From Paraspadella gotoi (taxonomy: Eukaryota > Chaetognatha), in contig CM119269.1 of assembly GCA_051294375.1 (NCBI GenBank), positions 11,452,883-11,516,882 of the forward strand: a stretch of 64,000 bases of DNA, in the 5' to 3' direction. The notes beneath the pieces were generated by a model. That model was given only the letters and a program-made list of their open reading frames with translations. It did no database searches and was not told where the DNA came from. Made by a program: the position numbers and the translations under genes. Shown piece after piece: positions 24,574-34,478 of the stretch (position 1 is the first letter of the stretch; the number at the start of each line of letters is the position of its first letter).

Positions 24574-25971
24574 AGTCGGATCTGCTTATCAGCAGATCCC
24601 GACTCTATAATTCACTTTGTCGGTCTGTCGGTCCGCCCCCTCAATATTGTCGGGCATTAATTTATATCATGTCAGAACATTATGATAAATTATGGAAAAA
24701 AAATGATGTCCGTCCGTCCGTCCGACCTTGGCAAAAAACACCAATTACTCGTGATTGGATGGATGGATTTGAATAAAATTTTTGTGTGATAGGTAATTTG
24801 TGTGATTGAGCTGGATATGAAGGTTTCGATGGAATGTCCGAGTGGAAAATGAGTTTAATGGAAAAAACAAAAAAAATATATTCACTATTTGAACACCAAT
24901 TGCCCTCATGAGTGGATGGGCTGATTGACCTGGAATTTTGTATGTGTGTAGGAAAGTGTGTGATTGAACAGGAAATCAATTCGATGGAATAGTTTGAGTG
25001 GAAATGAGTTTAAATGGAAAAAAACAAAAAAACCTGTTTCACTAATTGATTATGCTTCTTTTTCCTTTTATATTAAATGTATATGCAGGATGTATTAATA
25101 AACCAAATAATTAATCAGTTAATTAATCAATTAGTATATAAATTAATCAATAATTAATTAATTAGTCAATCAATCGTCCATCCGTCCCATCTTAGCAAAA
25201 AGCTCAATAACTCGTGAATGGCTGGTTGGATTGGAATTAGATTTTGTGTGTGAGTAGGATAAAGTAGGATAAAGCTGGATATAAAGTAGGATAAAGCTGG
25301 ATATAAAGTTTCGATGGAATCGTGTGAGTGGAAATTAGTTTAAATGGAAAAAACATCAGTCGCATTTACTAAAATCTTTTTACTTATTTTAACCAATAAA
25401 TACTCTAATTATCATAATTGGATGGATAGATTGAGTTGAAATTTTGTGTGTGGGTAGGAAAATGTGTGACGAAGCTTGATATAAAGTTTCGGTGGAAACG
25501 TACCAGTGGAAATGAGTTTAAATAAAAAAAATATGAGTCACATTTACTTGAATCTTTTTATTTATTTTAACCCATGATAGATTGAGATGAAATTTTGTGA
25601 GCCGGTAGGAAAGTGAGTAAGAAGCTAGATATAAAGTTTTGATGGAATGCAAGTTGAAAAAATGATGCAAGTTGAAAAAAAATGATGCAAGTTAAAAAAA
25701 TCTTAAAAGCAATTGCAATTGCATAAAAAGAGAGAGTGAGAGAGAGAAAGAGGGAGAGTGAGAGAGAGAGTGAGAGAGAGAGAAGGAGACATAAAATAAA
25801 ATAGAGGATGTTTGTTTGTTTTGATAAAATGTAAACAAAACATTTAATAACTGTCCTGACTCAATTTTAAGGACATCGATAATGACAAGCTGAATATAAA
25901 TTATAATTAATTATTAAAATTAATTAATTAATCGATTAATTAATTAATTAATTATCGTAGGCAGATCCGAC
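24574..25971 (+). mobile_element. Helentron-like non-autonomous element, copy A
   Basis: One end is a strong hairpin, GTCGGATCTGCTTATC then AGCAGATCCCGAC (24,574-24,605). The other end carries the inverted short repeat GCAGATCCGAC (25,961-25,971). Inside are the 'ctcaatattgtcgggca' block, a (CCGT)n tract, three diverged repeats of a 'aaattttgtgtgtgggtagg ... gagtggaaatgagtttaaatgg' module, an ATTA-rich tract, and minisatellite units. There is no ORF. A hairpin terminus plus internal tandem repeats is known from Helentron-derived non-autonomous elements; this assignment is an inference. Confidence 0.6.
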
Positions 25972-26179
25972 ATTGTTTGCTCAAACTTGTTAAATAGCAA
26001 ACGTCGTTTTACGGTGTATTTAAAGTTTTTATCTGGAAAAGTCGATTGTCGGTCTTTTTAAGGTTTTTTCTCTTCTTTTATAAAGAAAAAGTTGTTTTCA
26101 GGATATTTTAAAGTTTTTATTTCTTTTTAAATAGAAAGTCATTTGCCGATGTTTATAAAGTTTTTATCTCTTTTTAAAT

Positions 26180-26777
26180 ACCAAGAGTAAGGCGTAGTGA
26201 AAATTACATACAAAAATTCTAAAAGTCAATTAAGAACAACATACCATCAGTGAACATTAATTTGTAAAAAAATTAATTTTATGTTATTTAATTTTTGCAG
26301 TAGGCTATATTTACATATAGTATTATCCTTATAAAATCGAAAATTTTAAAATAGGCTTTTCTTGATTTTAATTGCAGATTTGAATTCCTTGTGAAAAGTC
26401 GATAAAAGAAAATATAAATCATTTTTAAAAATTCTTTCATTAAGTAGGTTAAAAATTAAAAAAACTATATTTAATATATAAAAAAATAATTTTAATTTTA
26501 TTATATAAAGAATTAATTTATGACCCACTTAATGAAGGAATTTTTCAAAAAGAATTATCTTTCTTTTTATCAACTTTTTAAATCTGCAAAAAAATTTTAG
26601 AAAAAACTGTTTTGAAATTTTAATATTTATTGGTTTAGTACTAGTATAAATATGGCCTACTGCATAAATTGTAAAATTTATTATAATTTTTTTTATTAGT
26701 ATAATGTTGTTCGTTCCTTACTTTTAGAATTTTAATTAAAGTTAAATTTAGAAATTTTACTACGCCTTAACCAAGAG
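26180..26777. mobile_element. Palindromic MITE with 8-bp TSD (hAT-like)
   Basis: Terminal inverted repeats TAAGGCGTAGT... (26,188) and ...ACTACGCCTTA (ending 26,769) enclose a 582-bp element. Much of its length is a long imperfect palindrome (for example 'aaaattctttcattaag' against 'cttaatgaaggaattttt'). ACCAAGAG flanks both sides exactly (26,180-26,187 and 26,770-26,777). Eight-base target duplications are characteristic of hAT transposases. A second, older copy is split around 57,276-58,934. Confidence 0.88.
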
Positions 26778-26825
26778 TCTTTGCCGGTGTTTTTAAAGAT
26801 TTTATCTCTTTTTAACTAAGAAAAG

Positions 26826-27000
26826 TCAATATTGTCGGGCACACACTTGTATCATTTCAGAACATCGAATTATGATAAATTATGCAAAAAAAATGATGTC
26901 CGTCAGTCCGTCCCACCTTAGCAAAAAACACCAATTACTCGAGATTGGAAGAATGGATTTGAATGAAATTTTGTGCGTGAGTAGTGAAGTGTGTGATTGA
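26826..27000 (+). mobile_element. Fragment of hairpin-ended Helentron-like repeat
   Basis: It contains 'tattgtcgggcaca', 'gataaattatgcaaaaaaaat', a short CCGT tract and 'agcaaaaaacaccaattactcg', in the same order as copy A. It then breaks into unrelated G-rich sequence at about 27,000. Confidence 0.65.
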
Positions 27001-27319
27001 GCCAGAGATGCAGACGCGATCCGGGAGGCGGACTAGAACGCGCGGAGGCGCATGTTTTTTTGAGGTGGCGAACTTGGACTAGACAAAAATTTGGAGAGAA
27101 GGGAGGCGAATGCGGAGGCGCAAAAAACGTTGCGCGTTCGCCTCTTGTGCTTTTTTTATTAGATGAAAATCAAAAGGTTTTTGCCAAATTAAAAAAAAAT
27201 TTCTAGTTCTGTTTATATTTATTTTATCTAATAAGTTGTACTTAAGCATATATTTTTATATCTTTTCTTTTAATACATTCTTTCACTCAATTTATTCCTT
27301 TTTTATTTTAAACAAAAGA

Positions 27320-27770
27320 TAATTAGTTAATTTATAACTACACAACCCTAACCCTAGCCTACGTAGTATAAAATATAAGAAAAACCTTATAACGAAACTA
27401 CTCAACCCTAACCCTGTAGTTCAACCCGAAACTGTTGTTTGCCAGTGTGTTTAAAGTTTTTTATCTCTTTTTAACTAGGAAAAGTCGCTTTCGGGTGTTT
27501 TAAAAGTTTTCATCTCTTTTTAACTAGGAAAAGTCTTTTGCAGGTTGTTTTAAAAGTTTTATTTCTTTTTATCTCTCCGGGGATGAAGAGGAGGGGACGA
27601 CGAGAGGAGGAGGAGGAGGCGTTGAGAGGGGGAAGAGAAGGCCCGGGGGAAAGAAGGTTCTGGCTGTAGGGTGAGCCTCTATCTTAGGGTTGAGCAGTTT
27701 TGTTAGGTTTTTCTTATATTTTATACTATGTAGGATTGATGTGAGGTTGTGTAGTTATTTTTATTAGAAT
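27320..27770. mobile_element. Element with ~85-bp inverted ends
   Basis: The left arm (about 27,325-27,405) and right arm (about 27,680-27,768) are inverted copies sharing 'agtataaaatataagaaaaa', 'ctcaaccctaa' and 'aactacacaacc'. The left arm has telomere-like CAACCCTAACCCTA. The middle is a GA-rich GC patch plus 'aagtttttatctctttttaactagg' repeats. No ORF is present; a MITE or foldback element is likely. Confidence 0.6.
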
Positions 27771-27972
27771 TTCTCGTGAGACCGCCAGTGCGAGGCCCGT
27801 GTCTGTGTCCCCCTGTGTTCCGGCCTCCCGTGAGGGAAAGTCTGCATGGCCGTCACTGAGCAGGAAGGAAGATAGATTGGGTGCCATCCGGGGCAGGCAG
27901 GCAGCGGGCGTTGCCGCGATGCCGCGCCTAGACCGCGGTATCGCCACCGCGAATCGCCATGAGGCCAATGTA
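27771..27972 (+). other. Isolated GC-rich segment of foreign-looking composition
   Basis: About 200 bp near 60% GC sit in a ~30% GC neighbourhood. The open plus frame includes SREGKSAWPSLS and AAMPRLDRGIAT. The second string resembles peptide readings of alphaproteobacterial intergenic repeats as I remember them, but I cannot check this. It abuts the inverted-repeat element and ends close to the miniature LTR element. Confidence 0.35.
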
Positions 27973-28009
27973 CTAGATATGTCGTTTTCGAACTTCGTTT
28001 AATTAAATC

Positions 28010-28670
28010 CTGTTATGGTGGACTAAAATCCACCAACCGTTCATCAGCGGCCATTGGTGCCGGAGGCAAGTCATTCGCCTCCCAACCCAAAGGTCCGGGG
28101 TTCTATCCTGGTGGTTGTCTTGCAGTTAAGAGGGACAGGGGCGCTTAACCGCCTGTAACATGGTGTACAGCCTGATCCGAAGCTCAGGGACTGCTTATAT
28201 TGAACGGTTCTGTCACTAACACATAACAATAATTACTGTCTCTTCATTGGTGAGCCTGACTTCCGAACACAAACAGCAACAACAACACTTTCAGGCGACA
28301 TGCCTCAACTGGCGATGCACTTTCTGCCCACAAACATCAGCGACATGCCTCAACTTGGTGACGAACCTTCCACCAACAACAACAATTCACTGAAGAGGAC
28401 GCAAACAGACTTCTCCCTAAGGGAGGGGGGATGTATGGTGGACTAAAATCCACCAACCATCTCATCAGCAGCCATTGGTGCCGAAGGCAAGTCATTCGCT
28501 TCCCAACCCAAAGGTCCGGGGTTCTAGCCCGGTGGTTGTCTGGCAGTTAAGAGGACAGGGCGCTTAACCCGCCTGTAACATGGTGTGACAGCCTGATCCA
28601 AGCTCAGGGACTGCTTATATTGAACGGTTCTGTCACTAACACATAACAATAATTACGGTCTCTTCACTGT
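28010..28670 (+). mobile_element. Miniature LTR-type element (TRIM-like), locus 1
   Basis: Direct repeats of 233 bp lie at 28,014-28,246 and 28,434-28,666; both start TATGGTGGAC and end CTCTTCA. They flank a 187-bp interior. The interior starts TTGGTGAGCCTGACTTCC (PBS-like position) and ends in the purine tract GGGAGGGGGGATG, directly before the second repeat (PPT-like). CTGT flanks both sides as a 4-bp target duplication. There is no ORF, so it must be mobilised in trans. Inside each repeat are A-box-like TGGTGCCGGAGG and B-box-like GGTTCTAGCCC, so a dimeric tRNA-SINE is the alternative reading. Confidence 0.8.
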
Positions 28671-28742
28671 GCTATTTTTAATACATATATTACAAGATTT
28701 AATTAGAATTATCATCAGACGTCTTTAAATTTATCATTGCAG

Positions 28743-28854
28743 ATTATAAAAAGACCAGAAGAGTTTATGTCAAGAGTCAAAAATTCGTCATGGATTTAGT
28801 TGCAGTTTTACCGACGGATATTTTTTTTCTCGTCACTAACAGTTCACTAATAAG
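28743..28854 (+). CDS. CNG channel exon: S2-S3 region (first exon seen)
   Basis: This is the first recognisable exon of a cyclic-nucleotide-gated cation channel. In such channels cGMP or cAMP binding to the cytoplasmic C-terminus opens a Na+/Ca2+ pore in the plasma membrane. The exon reads YKKTRRVYVKSQKF then MDLVAVLPTDIFFLVTN, matching the S2-S3 linker and S3 (family pattern 'YLKSKKF..D....LPTD'). It is bounded by TTATCATTGCAG and AG|GTAGGG. It starts in phase 1 and ends in phase 2, agreeing with the next exon. Upstream exons (N-terminus, S1, most of S2) were not found in 1-28.7 kb. The acceptor lies only 72 bp downstream of the TRIM-like element. Confidence 0.88.
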
Positions 28855-29036
28855 GTAGGGATTAGCAGTATTCGACGAAATTTTTATTATTCTATCGACC
28901 GAAAAATAATAGGGAATTTGATTCCAAAAAACAAGGCCTTTTGAAATAGTTACTGTATGGAAAATACTAAAAAGAAAATTTTTTTTTTTTTAAATATAGA
29001 TACTGTAAGGTTAAGTTTAACTAAAAACCGAAAAAG

Positions 29037-29491
29037 NNNNNNNNNNNNNNNNNNNNNNNNNNNNNNNNNNNNNNNNNNNNNNNNNNNNNNNNNNNNNNNN
29101 NNNNNNNNNNNNNNNNNNNNNNNNNNNNNNNNNNNNNNNNNNNNNNNNNNNNNNNNNNNNNNNNNNNNNNNNNNNNNNNNNNNNNNNNNNNNNNNNNNNN
29201 NNNNNNNNNNNNNNNNNNNNNNNNNNNNNNNNNNNNNNNNNNNNNNNNNNNNNNNNNNNNNNNNNNNNNNNNNNNNNNNNNNNNNNNNNNNNNNNNNNNN
29301 NNNNNNNNNNNNNNNNNNNNNNNNNNNNNNNNNNNNNNNNNNNNNNNNNNNNNNNNNNNNNNNNNNNNNNNNNNNNNNNNNNNNNNNNNNNNNNNNNNNN
29401 NNNNNNNNNNNNNNNNNNNNNNNNNNNNNNNNNNNNNNNNNNNNNNNNNNNNNNNNNNNNNNNNNNNNNNNNNNNNNNNNNNNNNNNNNNN
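29037..29491. other. Assembly gap (455 N) in CNG intron 1
   Basis: The string ACCGAAAAAG occurs just before the gap and again as its first bases after it. The gap may therefore be an unresolved overlap, or it may span a tandem repeat. ORFs across the Ns are meaningless. Confidence 0.95.
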
Positions 29492-30079
29492 ACCGAAAAA
29501 GAATCTTTCAAATAAGAAAAATATTGGAATAGTACAAAAAGCAATATTCTTTTTATTGTAGCGCAAAAACTAGGCTTTCCTCGCAAAACCTCTGGTTACA
29601 GGAGATGCAAATGGATTTTCTCTCAACAAATTGATCATTCTTGATTCCCAAAAATGATGCGCAAAAATGCGCCAGCAGCAGTTCTGGCGATAGTCATTTT
29701 ATATCATTTTTCCTACTGTATATTAAGGCCTATGAATCATCCATATGTATGAAACTTATATAATATATATATTATGATCTTAAGATTTATTGTGCCCTTT
29801 TTCTGCTTACAACAATTCCTCCTTTGCTAAATATACTTGATACCTAGAATTATTATAATGGGCAATATATTTATTATAGTCTTTATTTTTAACCATTTTA
29901 AAACATAAACCTAAAGAACCATGTTGATCCAAAATTTCTGATACTTTTAAAAAAATTGGTCCACTGGCTTTTACGTGGTGTATCTTCGTTTCTTTTATCT
30001 ATGATTTGAGATTTATTTTCGGTATTCATTTTTTCTTTGAGTTCAAAGAATTAAAACCGAAAAATAAAGAGAAAAGAAA

Positions 30080-30690
30080 AGGGAGGAAAGGGAAAGAGAT
30101 GAGGGGATAAAGTGGCGCAGTTTTACGTCAATTTACGCCATTCTACGCCAAAGCATCTAACTTAATAGTTTTATTTTCGAAAATGAAAAAGTTTTTACGC
30201 CACAAAATTAAATGCTATTAATATGGTTTTCTGTTCATTTTACGCCATTCTATGCCAAACCTGTATAAAAAAGGCCGGAAAATATTTAAAACAACTTAAC
30301 TAAGTAGTTTTTACTAGAAAATAAACAAAAAGTTTTTACGCCACAGAATTAATTAATATTTATATGGTTTTTTGTTCAGTTTACGCCATTCTACGCCACA
30401 TCTGTATAAAAAAGGCCGGATAAATCTTTAAACCACTTATCTGAATAGCTTTTACTAGAAAATAATCAGAAAGTCTTTACGCCACATCATGATATCATAT
30501 TAACGGTTTTACTTTCATTTCACGCCATTTTACGCCACAATTCTTTTCCAAATTAAATATAAACATTTACAATTATTTAATTTGATATATTTTAAATTTT
30601 TTTTGGAAAAATCATTAACGCCACATATGTAATTAGGAAATAATACGTTTTGGCGTAGTTTTTACGCCACCAGCGCCAGCAACACGTAAA
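30080..30690. repeat. ~120-bp satellite-like repeats rich in TTTACGCCA
   Basis: At least three diverged units share 'tttttacgccaca', 'tatggttttctgttcattttacgccattctacgcc'-type blocks, 'tgtataaaaaaggccgga' and 'tagtttttactagaaaata'. The motif TACGCCA recurs more than ten times. It is non-coding and lies within CNG intron 1. Confidence 0.75.
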
Positions 30691-30908
30691 AAAAAAAAAG
30701 AAATCAAATCTGAATCCAATACTACAATGTATTCTTAATTAGAAAAAGCGTTTTTCAAAATTTTGGTTGAATATCCTTGACAGTAGTAAGAGGCAGAAAC
30801 GTTACTCCAAATTGACGTAAATCAGTTGGCGTAAATCAAATATTTAAAGTCAAACTTTGAATTAACGATTAAAGTACACTTCGTTAGGCCTAATATAAGG
30901 TTTAAAAC

Positions 30909-30966
30909 CATCGATGAAAAAAATCAGTATTTTTACAATTTTAGTGCAATACCCTAAATAAGGTAC

Positions 30967-31016
<50 letters not shown>

Positions 31017-31250
31017 CATTTAACTCTTTCCATCCCAGATTAAACCGTCTGGTAAGAGAGGGAGAGAAAGAGAGAGAACCATTTAACTCTTTCCATCCCA
31101 GATTAAACCGTTAAGGTAAGAGAGAGAGAGATAACCATTTAACTCTGTCCATCCCAGATTACACCGTTAGGGTAATAGAGAGAGAGAAAACCATCGAATG
31201 AAAAAAATCAGTATTTTTACAATTTTAGTGCAATACCCTAAATAAGGTAC

Positions 31251-31290
<40 letters not shown>

Positions 31291-31446
31291 CATTTAACTC
31301 TTTCCATCCCAGATTAAACCGTCTTGGTAAGAGAGGGAGAGAAAGAGAGAGAACCATTTAACTCTTTCCATCCCAGATTAACCGTTAAGGTAAGAGAGAG
31401 AAGAGATAACCATTTAACTCTGTCCATCCCAGATTACAACCGTTAG

Positions 31447-31487
<41 letters not shown>

Positions 31488-31669
31488 GAGTGAGTGTATA
31501 CCGGGGAGGGAGTAAAGAAGTCCATATAACTCTTTCCATCCGCAGATTAACCGTTAAGGGTAAAAGAGAGAGAGAGAGAGAGAGATATCAATTTAACTCT
31601 TTCCATCCCAGATTAAACCGTCAAGGTAAGAGAGAGAGAGATATAACCATTTAACTCTTTCCATCCCAG
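30909..31669 (+). repeat. Tandem array repeating the intron-1 splice acceptor
   Basis: A unit of (GA)n + ACCATTTAACTCTTTCCATC + CCAG|ATTAAACCGT + ~4 nt + GGTAAG is repeated. Eight upstream copies lie near 31,020, 31,083, 31,139, 31,294, 31,355, 31,411, 31,526 and 31,596, before the copy that is the real acceptor at 31,669. A larger ~270-bp unit (with 'aaaatcagtatttttacaat') is also duplicated (about 30,909-31,189 and 31,190-31,440). Each decoy repeats the exon's first 10 bases and then has a donor-like GTAAG. Confidence 0.9.
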
Positions 31670-31849
31670 ATTAAACCGTTTCCTCAAGTTTCCGTCTTTC
31701 GTGCAATGCATTGACTTTCTTGACACCAAATCGCGCGGATGCACGCCGGCTTTGCGTGTAGCTCGCACGCTCTTGTACATGTTCTTTATGATTCATCTTA
31801 ACACTTGCTTTTTCTATCACTTTCTCGTTCCCGGCGATCACTTTGACAG
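31670..31849 (+). CDS. CNG channel exon: S4-S5
   Basis: It starts after CATCCCAG and reads LNRFLKFPSFVQCIDFLDT, the post-S4 segment (family: 'LPRFLKY...F.EF...'). ARTLLYMFFMIHLNTCFFYH follows, a hydrophobic S5 with the conserved H-x-N-x-C pattern. The joint with the previous exon regenerates Arg (AG|A). It ends ...GACAG|GTAGAA in phase 2. The exon is 180 bp, and its first bases are copied eight times in the upstream array. Confidence 0.93.
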
Positions 31850-31928
31850 GTAGAACACTTCTCGATTACGGCTTGCGAATTCTTCAAGAAGATGTAATAA
31901 TGTTATGTAATGTCATGTTACTTGACAG

Positions 31929-32023
31929 GCCGGCGTGCAAAGAGGACGTGGACCCTTATTTGGCCTGCATGTACTTTTGCATTAAAACTGCGACTTCGAT
32001 CGGAAATAATCCAAAACCCAAAG
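31929..32023 (+). CDS. CNG channel exon: pore loop and selectivity filter
   Basis: It reads EDVDPYLACMYFCIKTATSI then GNNPKPK, the pore helix and filter. T-S-I-G-N-N-P in place of the vertebrate CNGA T-T-I-G-E-T-P lacks the filter glutamate. That fits modulatory or CNG-like (CNGL-type) subunits, which assemble with other subunits. The preceding intron is only 79 bp (31,850-31,928). It ends AAAG|GTAAGT in phase 1. Confidence 0.94.
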
Positions 32024-32420
32024 GTAAGTTTGAGTTAGAATTTAGCAATTTTAAATATTTAAAATATGCATAGTTTAGAATTCTTAAAATTTTAAGTGAT
32101 GTATACCGTTAATCACCGTTATAGAAACTATGGGAAAATTTCGTGTTTTTAAAATCAGGATTTAAATATGTATATTAGGCCGGAACAAATTGAAAACTCG
32201 TTCTCTCAAATAAATAATGGTTAAGAGACTGTTAGAGAATATGGAAATGAAAATAATTTTTAAAATTTAGCTTATTAATAAGCGCACGAAAGCATTTAAA
32301 GATTATTTTATTACTATATAAAGTTTTTTTTTTTTTTTTTTTTAAATTTTTTAATTTTTTTAATAGATTCTGATAGAGCTTTAAAATTAATACAACTTTT
32401 TTAAATTTTTTTGTTAATTA

Positions 32421-32552
32421 AAAACGAAAATTTTCGTGGAACAACAATAAAGTTTTTTATTAACTTTGGACATGTTTCGGCTCACAACTCAAGCCTTCAT
32501 CAGCATCTGAATCACAAATAATTTATTTCACAAACATTGAGAGAGAGAGAGA

Positions 32553-32592
<40 letters not shown>

Positions 32593-32950
32593 TCCAACAA
32601 AGAATTTAGTAAAGGAAAGTGGTCAGATGTGAGGACAGGTGAAGATGAGGACAGGGATGAAAAGGAGAGTGAATGTGAAATTGGTGAAAAGGGAGAGAGA
32701 AAGGGAGAGAGAGACACAGAGAGAGAGAAATAATAGTATACATTAGGCATGTACAACAAAGAAAATAGTATTATAAACTAGACATAACAAAGATTGAAAT
32801 AAATTAAATTAGGCTGTTTGTGCATTTTTGAAATAGTGGAATATTGAAATATTGAAAATGAAATGGAAAAGGATAGTTTGTGAGGGATAGTTAAGATAAA
32901 GAGGTAGAGAAAAATAAGTAAAGAAAGAGCTCAAAGTGAGCTGGTCCCCC
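32421..32950 (-). mobile_element. PLE terminal repeat (pLTR), minus orientation
   Basis: Full-looking pLTR with its ribozyme end toward lower coordinates. In order from 32,950 down: 'gagctcaaagtgagctg' end, AT block, 'gtacaacaaag', GA tracts, 'aagtggtcagatgtgaggac', GA tract, hammerhead core, 'ttattgttg' tail. It directly follows the endonuclease remnant in the same orientation, so it is likely the 3' terminal repeat of that PLE copy. It lies in CNG intron 3. Confidence 0.8.
32469..32503 (-). ncRNA. Hammerhead ribozyme core, intact
   Basis: The minus strand reads CTGATGA - stem II GGCT/AGCC with TGAGTTGTG loop - GAAAC - ATGTC. All invariant core boxes (CUGAUGA, GAAA) and an NUH cleavage triplet (GUC) are present. 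The minimal stem III is the palindrome ACATGT, which suggests activity as a dimer, as described for PLE hammerheads. Stem I pairing is weak by eye. Confidence 0.8.
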
Positions 32951-33031
32951 CCCAGCCGGGCAAATGTGGATATTACTGATGAATTTCGGTTCATAGGCCT
33001 GTCATAGGTGTGAGAGAGTATTGTGGTGGAG

Positions 33032-33495
33032 TTAGTTTAGGCTGGGATCTGGTAATGCCCACCTGGAAAAATGCCCAGTGCCACTCGAATGTCTCTCTGA
33101 CCTGATAAGCCTGCCGAATGCCCTCCTCTCACCTGACGGTGAGGCGGGCGATTGCCTGTTCTGGCCTGTTTTGGTACAGGAGATACAGACTCCTCCCCCT
33201 CCTCCTGCAGCCGTCGTTTTGGGCGACGCTCGTACGAGGAGAGTCGTGCCAAGTTGCTGCAGGCTTGGGTGAGGCATCAGGTATCCATTGCCTGCTGAGA
33301 GGTCTCCGCCTGACCCGTTGAGTGGGGACGGGGGAGTCACCGTGCGGCTGAGGTGGCGTTGGGTGCTCCACCACAGTTTGATAAGCGAATATAGCTTGGA
33401 GGGAGGTCGAATCGTCCTCCATCACGATTCAAAAGAGGGCTCGAGGGCTTTGATGTAAATCGCCTCTCTAATACCTCTTGAGAACCAATTTTGGT
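33032..33495 (-). pseudogene. PLE GIY-YIG endonuclease C-terminal remnant
   Basis: The minus strand reads HDQNWFSRGIREAIYIKALE, the hallmark C-terminal part of Penelope endonucleases that cut the target site. A one-base insertion (TTTT run near 33,433) then moves the frame before the conserved N-R-D-G-G-R-F-D-L-P end and a short tail with a stop near 33,343. About 300 bp of further sequence precede the pLTR. Reverse transcriptase and the GIY-YIG motif itself are missing. Compare 61,043-61,437. Confidence 0.8.
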
Positions 33496-33925
33496 CATGG
33501 GACAGCTCACTTTGAGCTCTTTCTTTACTTATTTTTTTCTTACCTCTTTATCTTAACTATCCCTCACAAACTATCCTTTTCCATTTCATTTCATATTTCA
33601 ATATTCCACTATTTCAAAAATGCACCAAACAGCCTAATTTAATTTATTTCATCTTTGTTATGTCTAGTTTATAATACTATTATACTTTGTTGTACATTGC
33701 CTAATGTATACTATTATTTCTCTCTCTCTGTGTCTCTCTCTCCCTTTCTCTCTCCCTTTTCACCAATTTCACATTCACTCTCCTTTTCATCCCTGTCCTC
33801 ATCTTCACCTGTCCTCACATCTGACCACTTTCCTTTACTAAATTCTTTGTTGGAACTCTCCCTCTCTCTCTCTCTCTCTTCTCTCTCTCAATGTTTGTGA
33901 AATAAATTATTTGTGATTTCAGATG

Positions 33926-33960
33926 CTGATGAAGGCTTGAGTTGTGAGCTGAAACATGTC
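33926..33960 (+). ncRNA. Hammerhead ribozyme core
   Basis: CTGATGA - stem II GGCT/AGCT (one G-U wobble) - GAAAC - ATGTC. Core boxes are intact. It differs from the 34,444 copy at one stem II base that keeps pairing, so the substitution is compatible with structure. Confidence 0.78.
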
Positions 33961-34375
33961 CAAATTAAAAAAAACTTTATTGTTGTTCCACGAAAATTTT
34001 CGTTTTTAATTAGACCAGCTCACTTTGAGCTCTTTCTTTACTTATTTTTCTCTTACCTCTTTATCTTAACTATCCCTCAACAACTATCCTTTTCCATTTC
34101 ATTTTCAATATTTCAATATTCCACTATTTCAAATGCACAAACAGCCTAATTTAATTTATTTCAATCTTTGTTATGTCTAGTTTATAATACTATTTATCTT
34201 TGTTGTACATTGCCTAATGTATACTATTATTTCTCTCTCTCTGTGTCTCTCTCTCCCTTTCTCTCTCCCTTTTCACCAATTTCACATTCACTCTCCTTTC
34301 ATCCCTGTCCTCATCTTCACCCTGTCCTCACATCTGACCACTTTCCTTTACTAAATTCTTTGTTGGAAACTCTCC

Positions 34376-34407
<32 letters not shown>

Positions 34408-34443
34408 AATGTTTGTGAAATAAATAATTTGTGATTTCAGATG

Positions 34444-34478
34444 CTGATGAAGGCTTGAGTTGTGAGCCGAAACATGTC
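34444..34478 (+). ncRNA. Hammerhead ribozyme core, intact
   Basis: CTGATGA - GGCT..AGCC stem II - GAAAC - ATGTC. It is 518 bp downstream of the previous core in direct orientation. Self-cleavage at both would release a ~518-nt unit. Confidence 0.8.

Noticed and set aside
27340-27430. Telomere repeat tract (CCCTAA)n
   Set aside because: Only two short CCCTAACCCT strings occur, and they belong to the inverted ends of a transposon-like unit.
300-34434. Numerous Ser-Leu repeat ORFs
   Set aside because: They translate (CT)n/(GA)n microsatellites.
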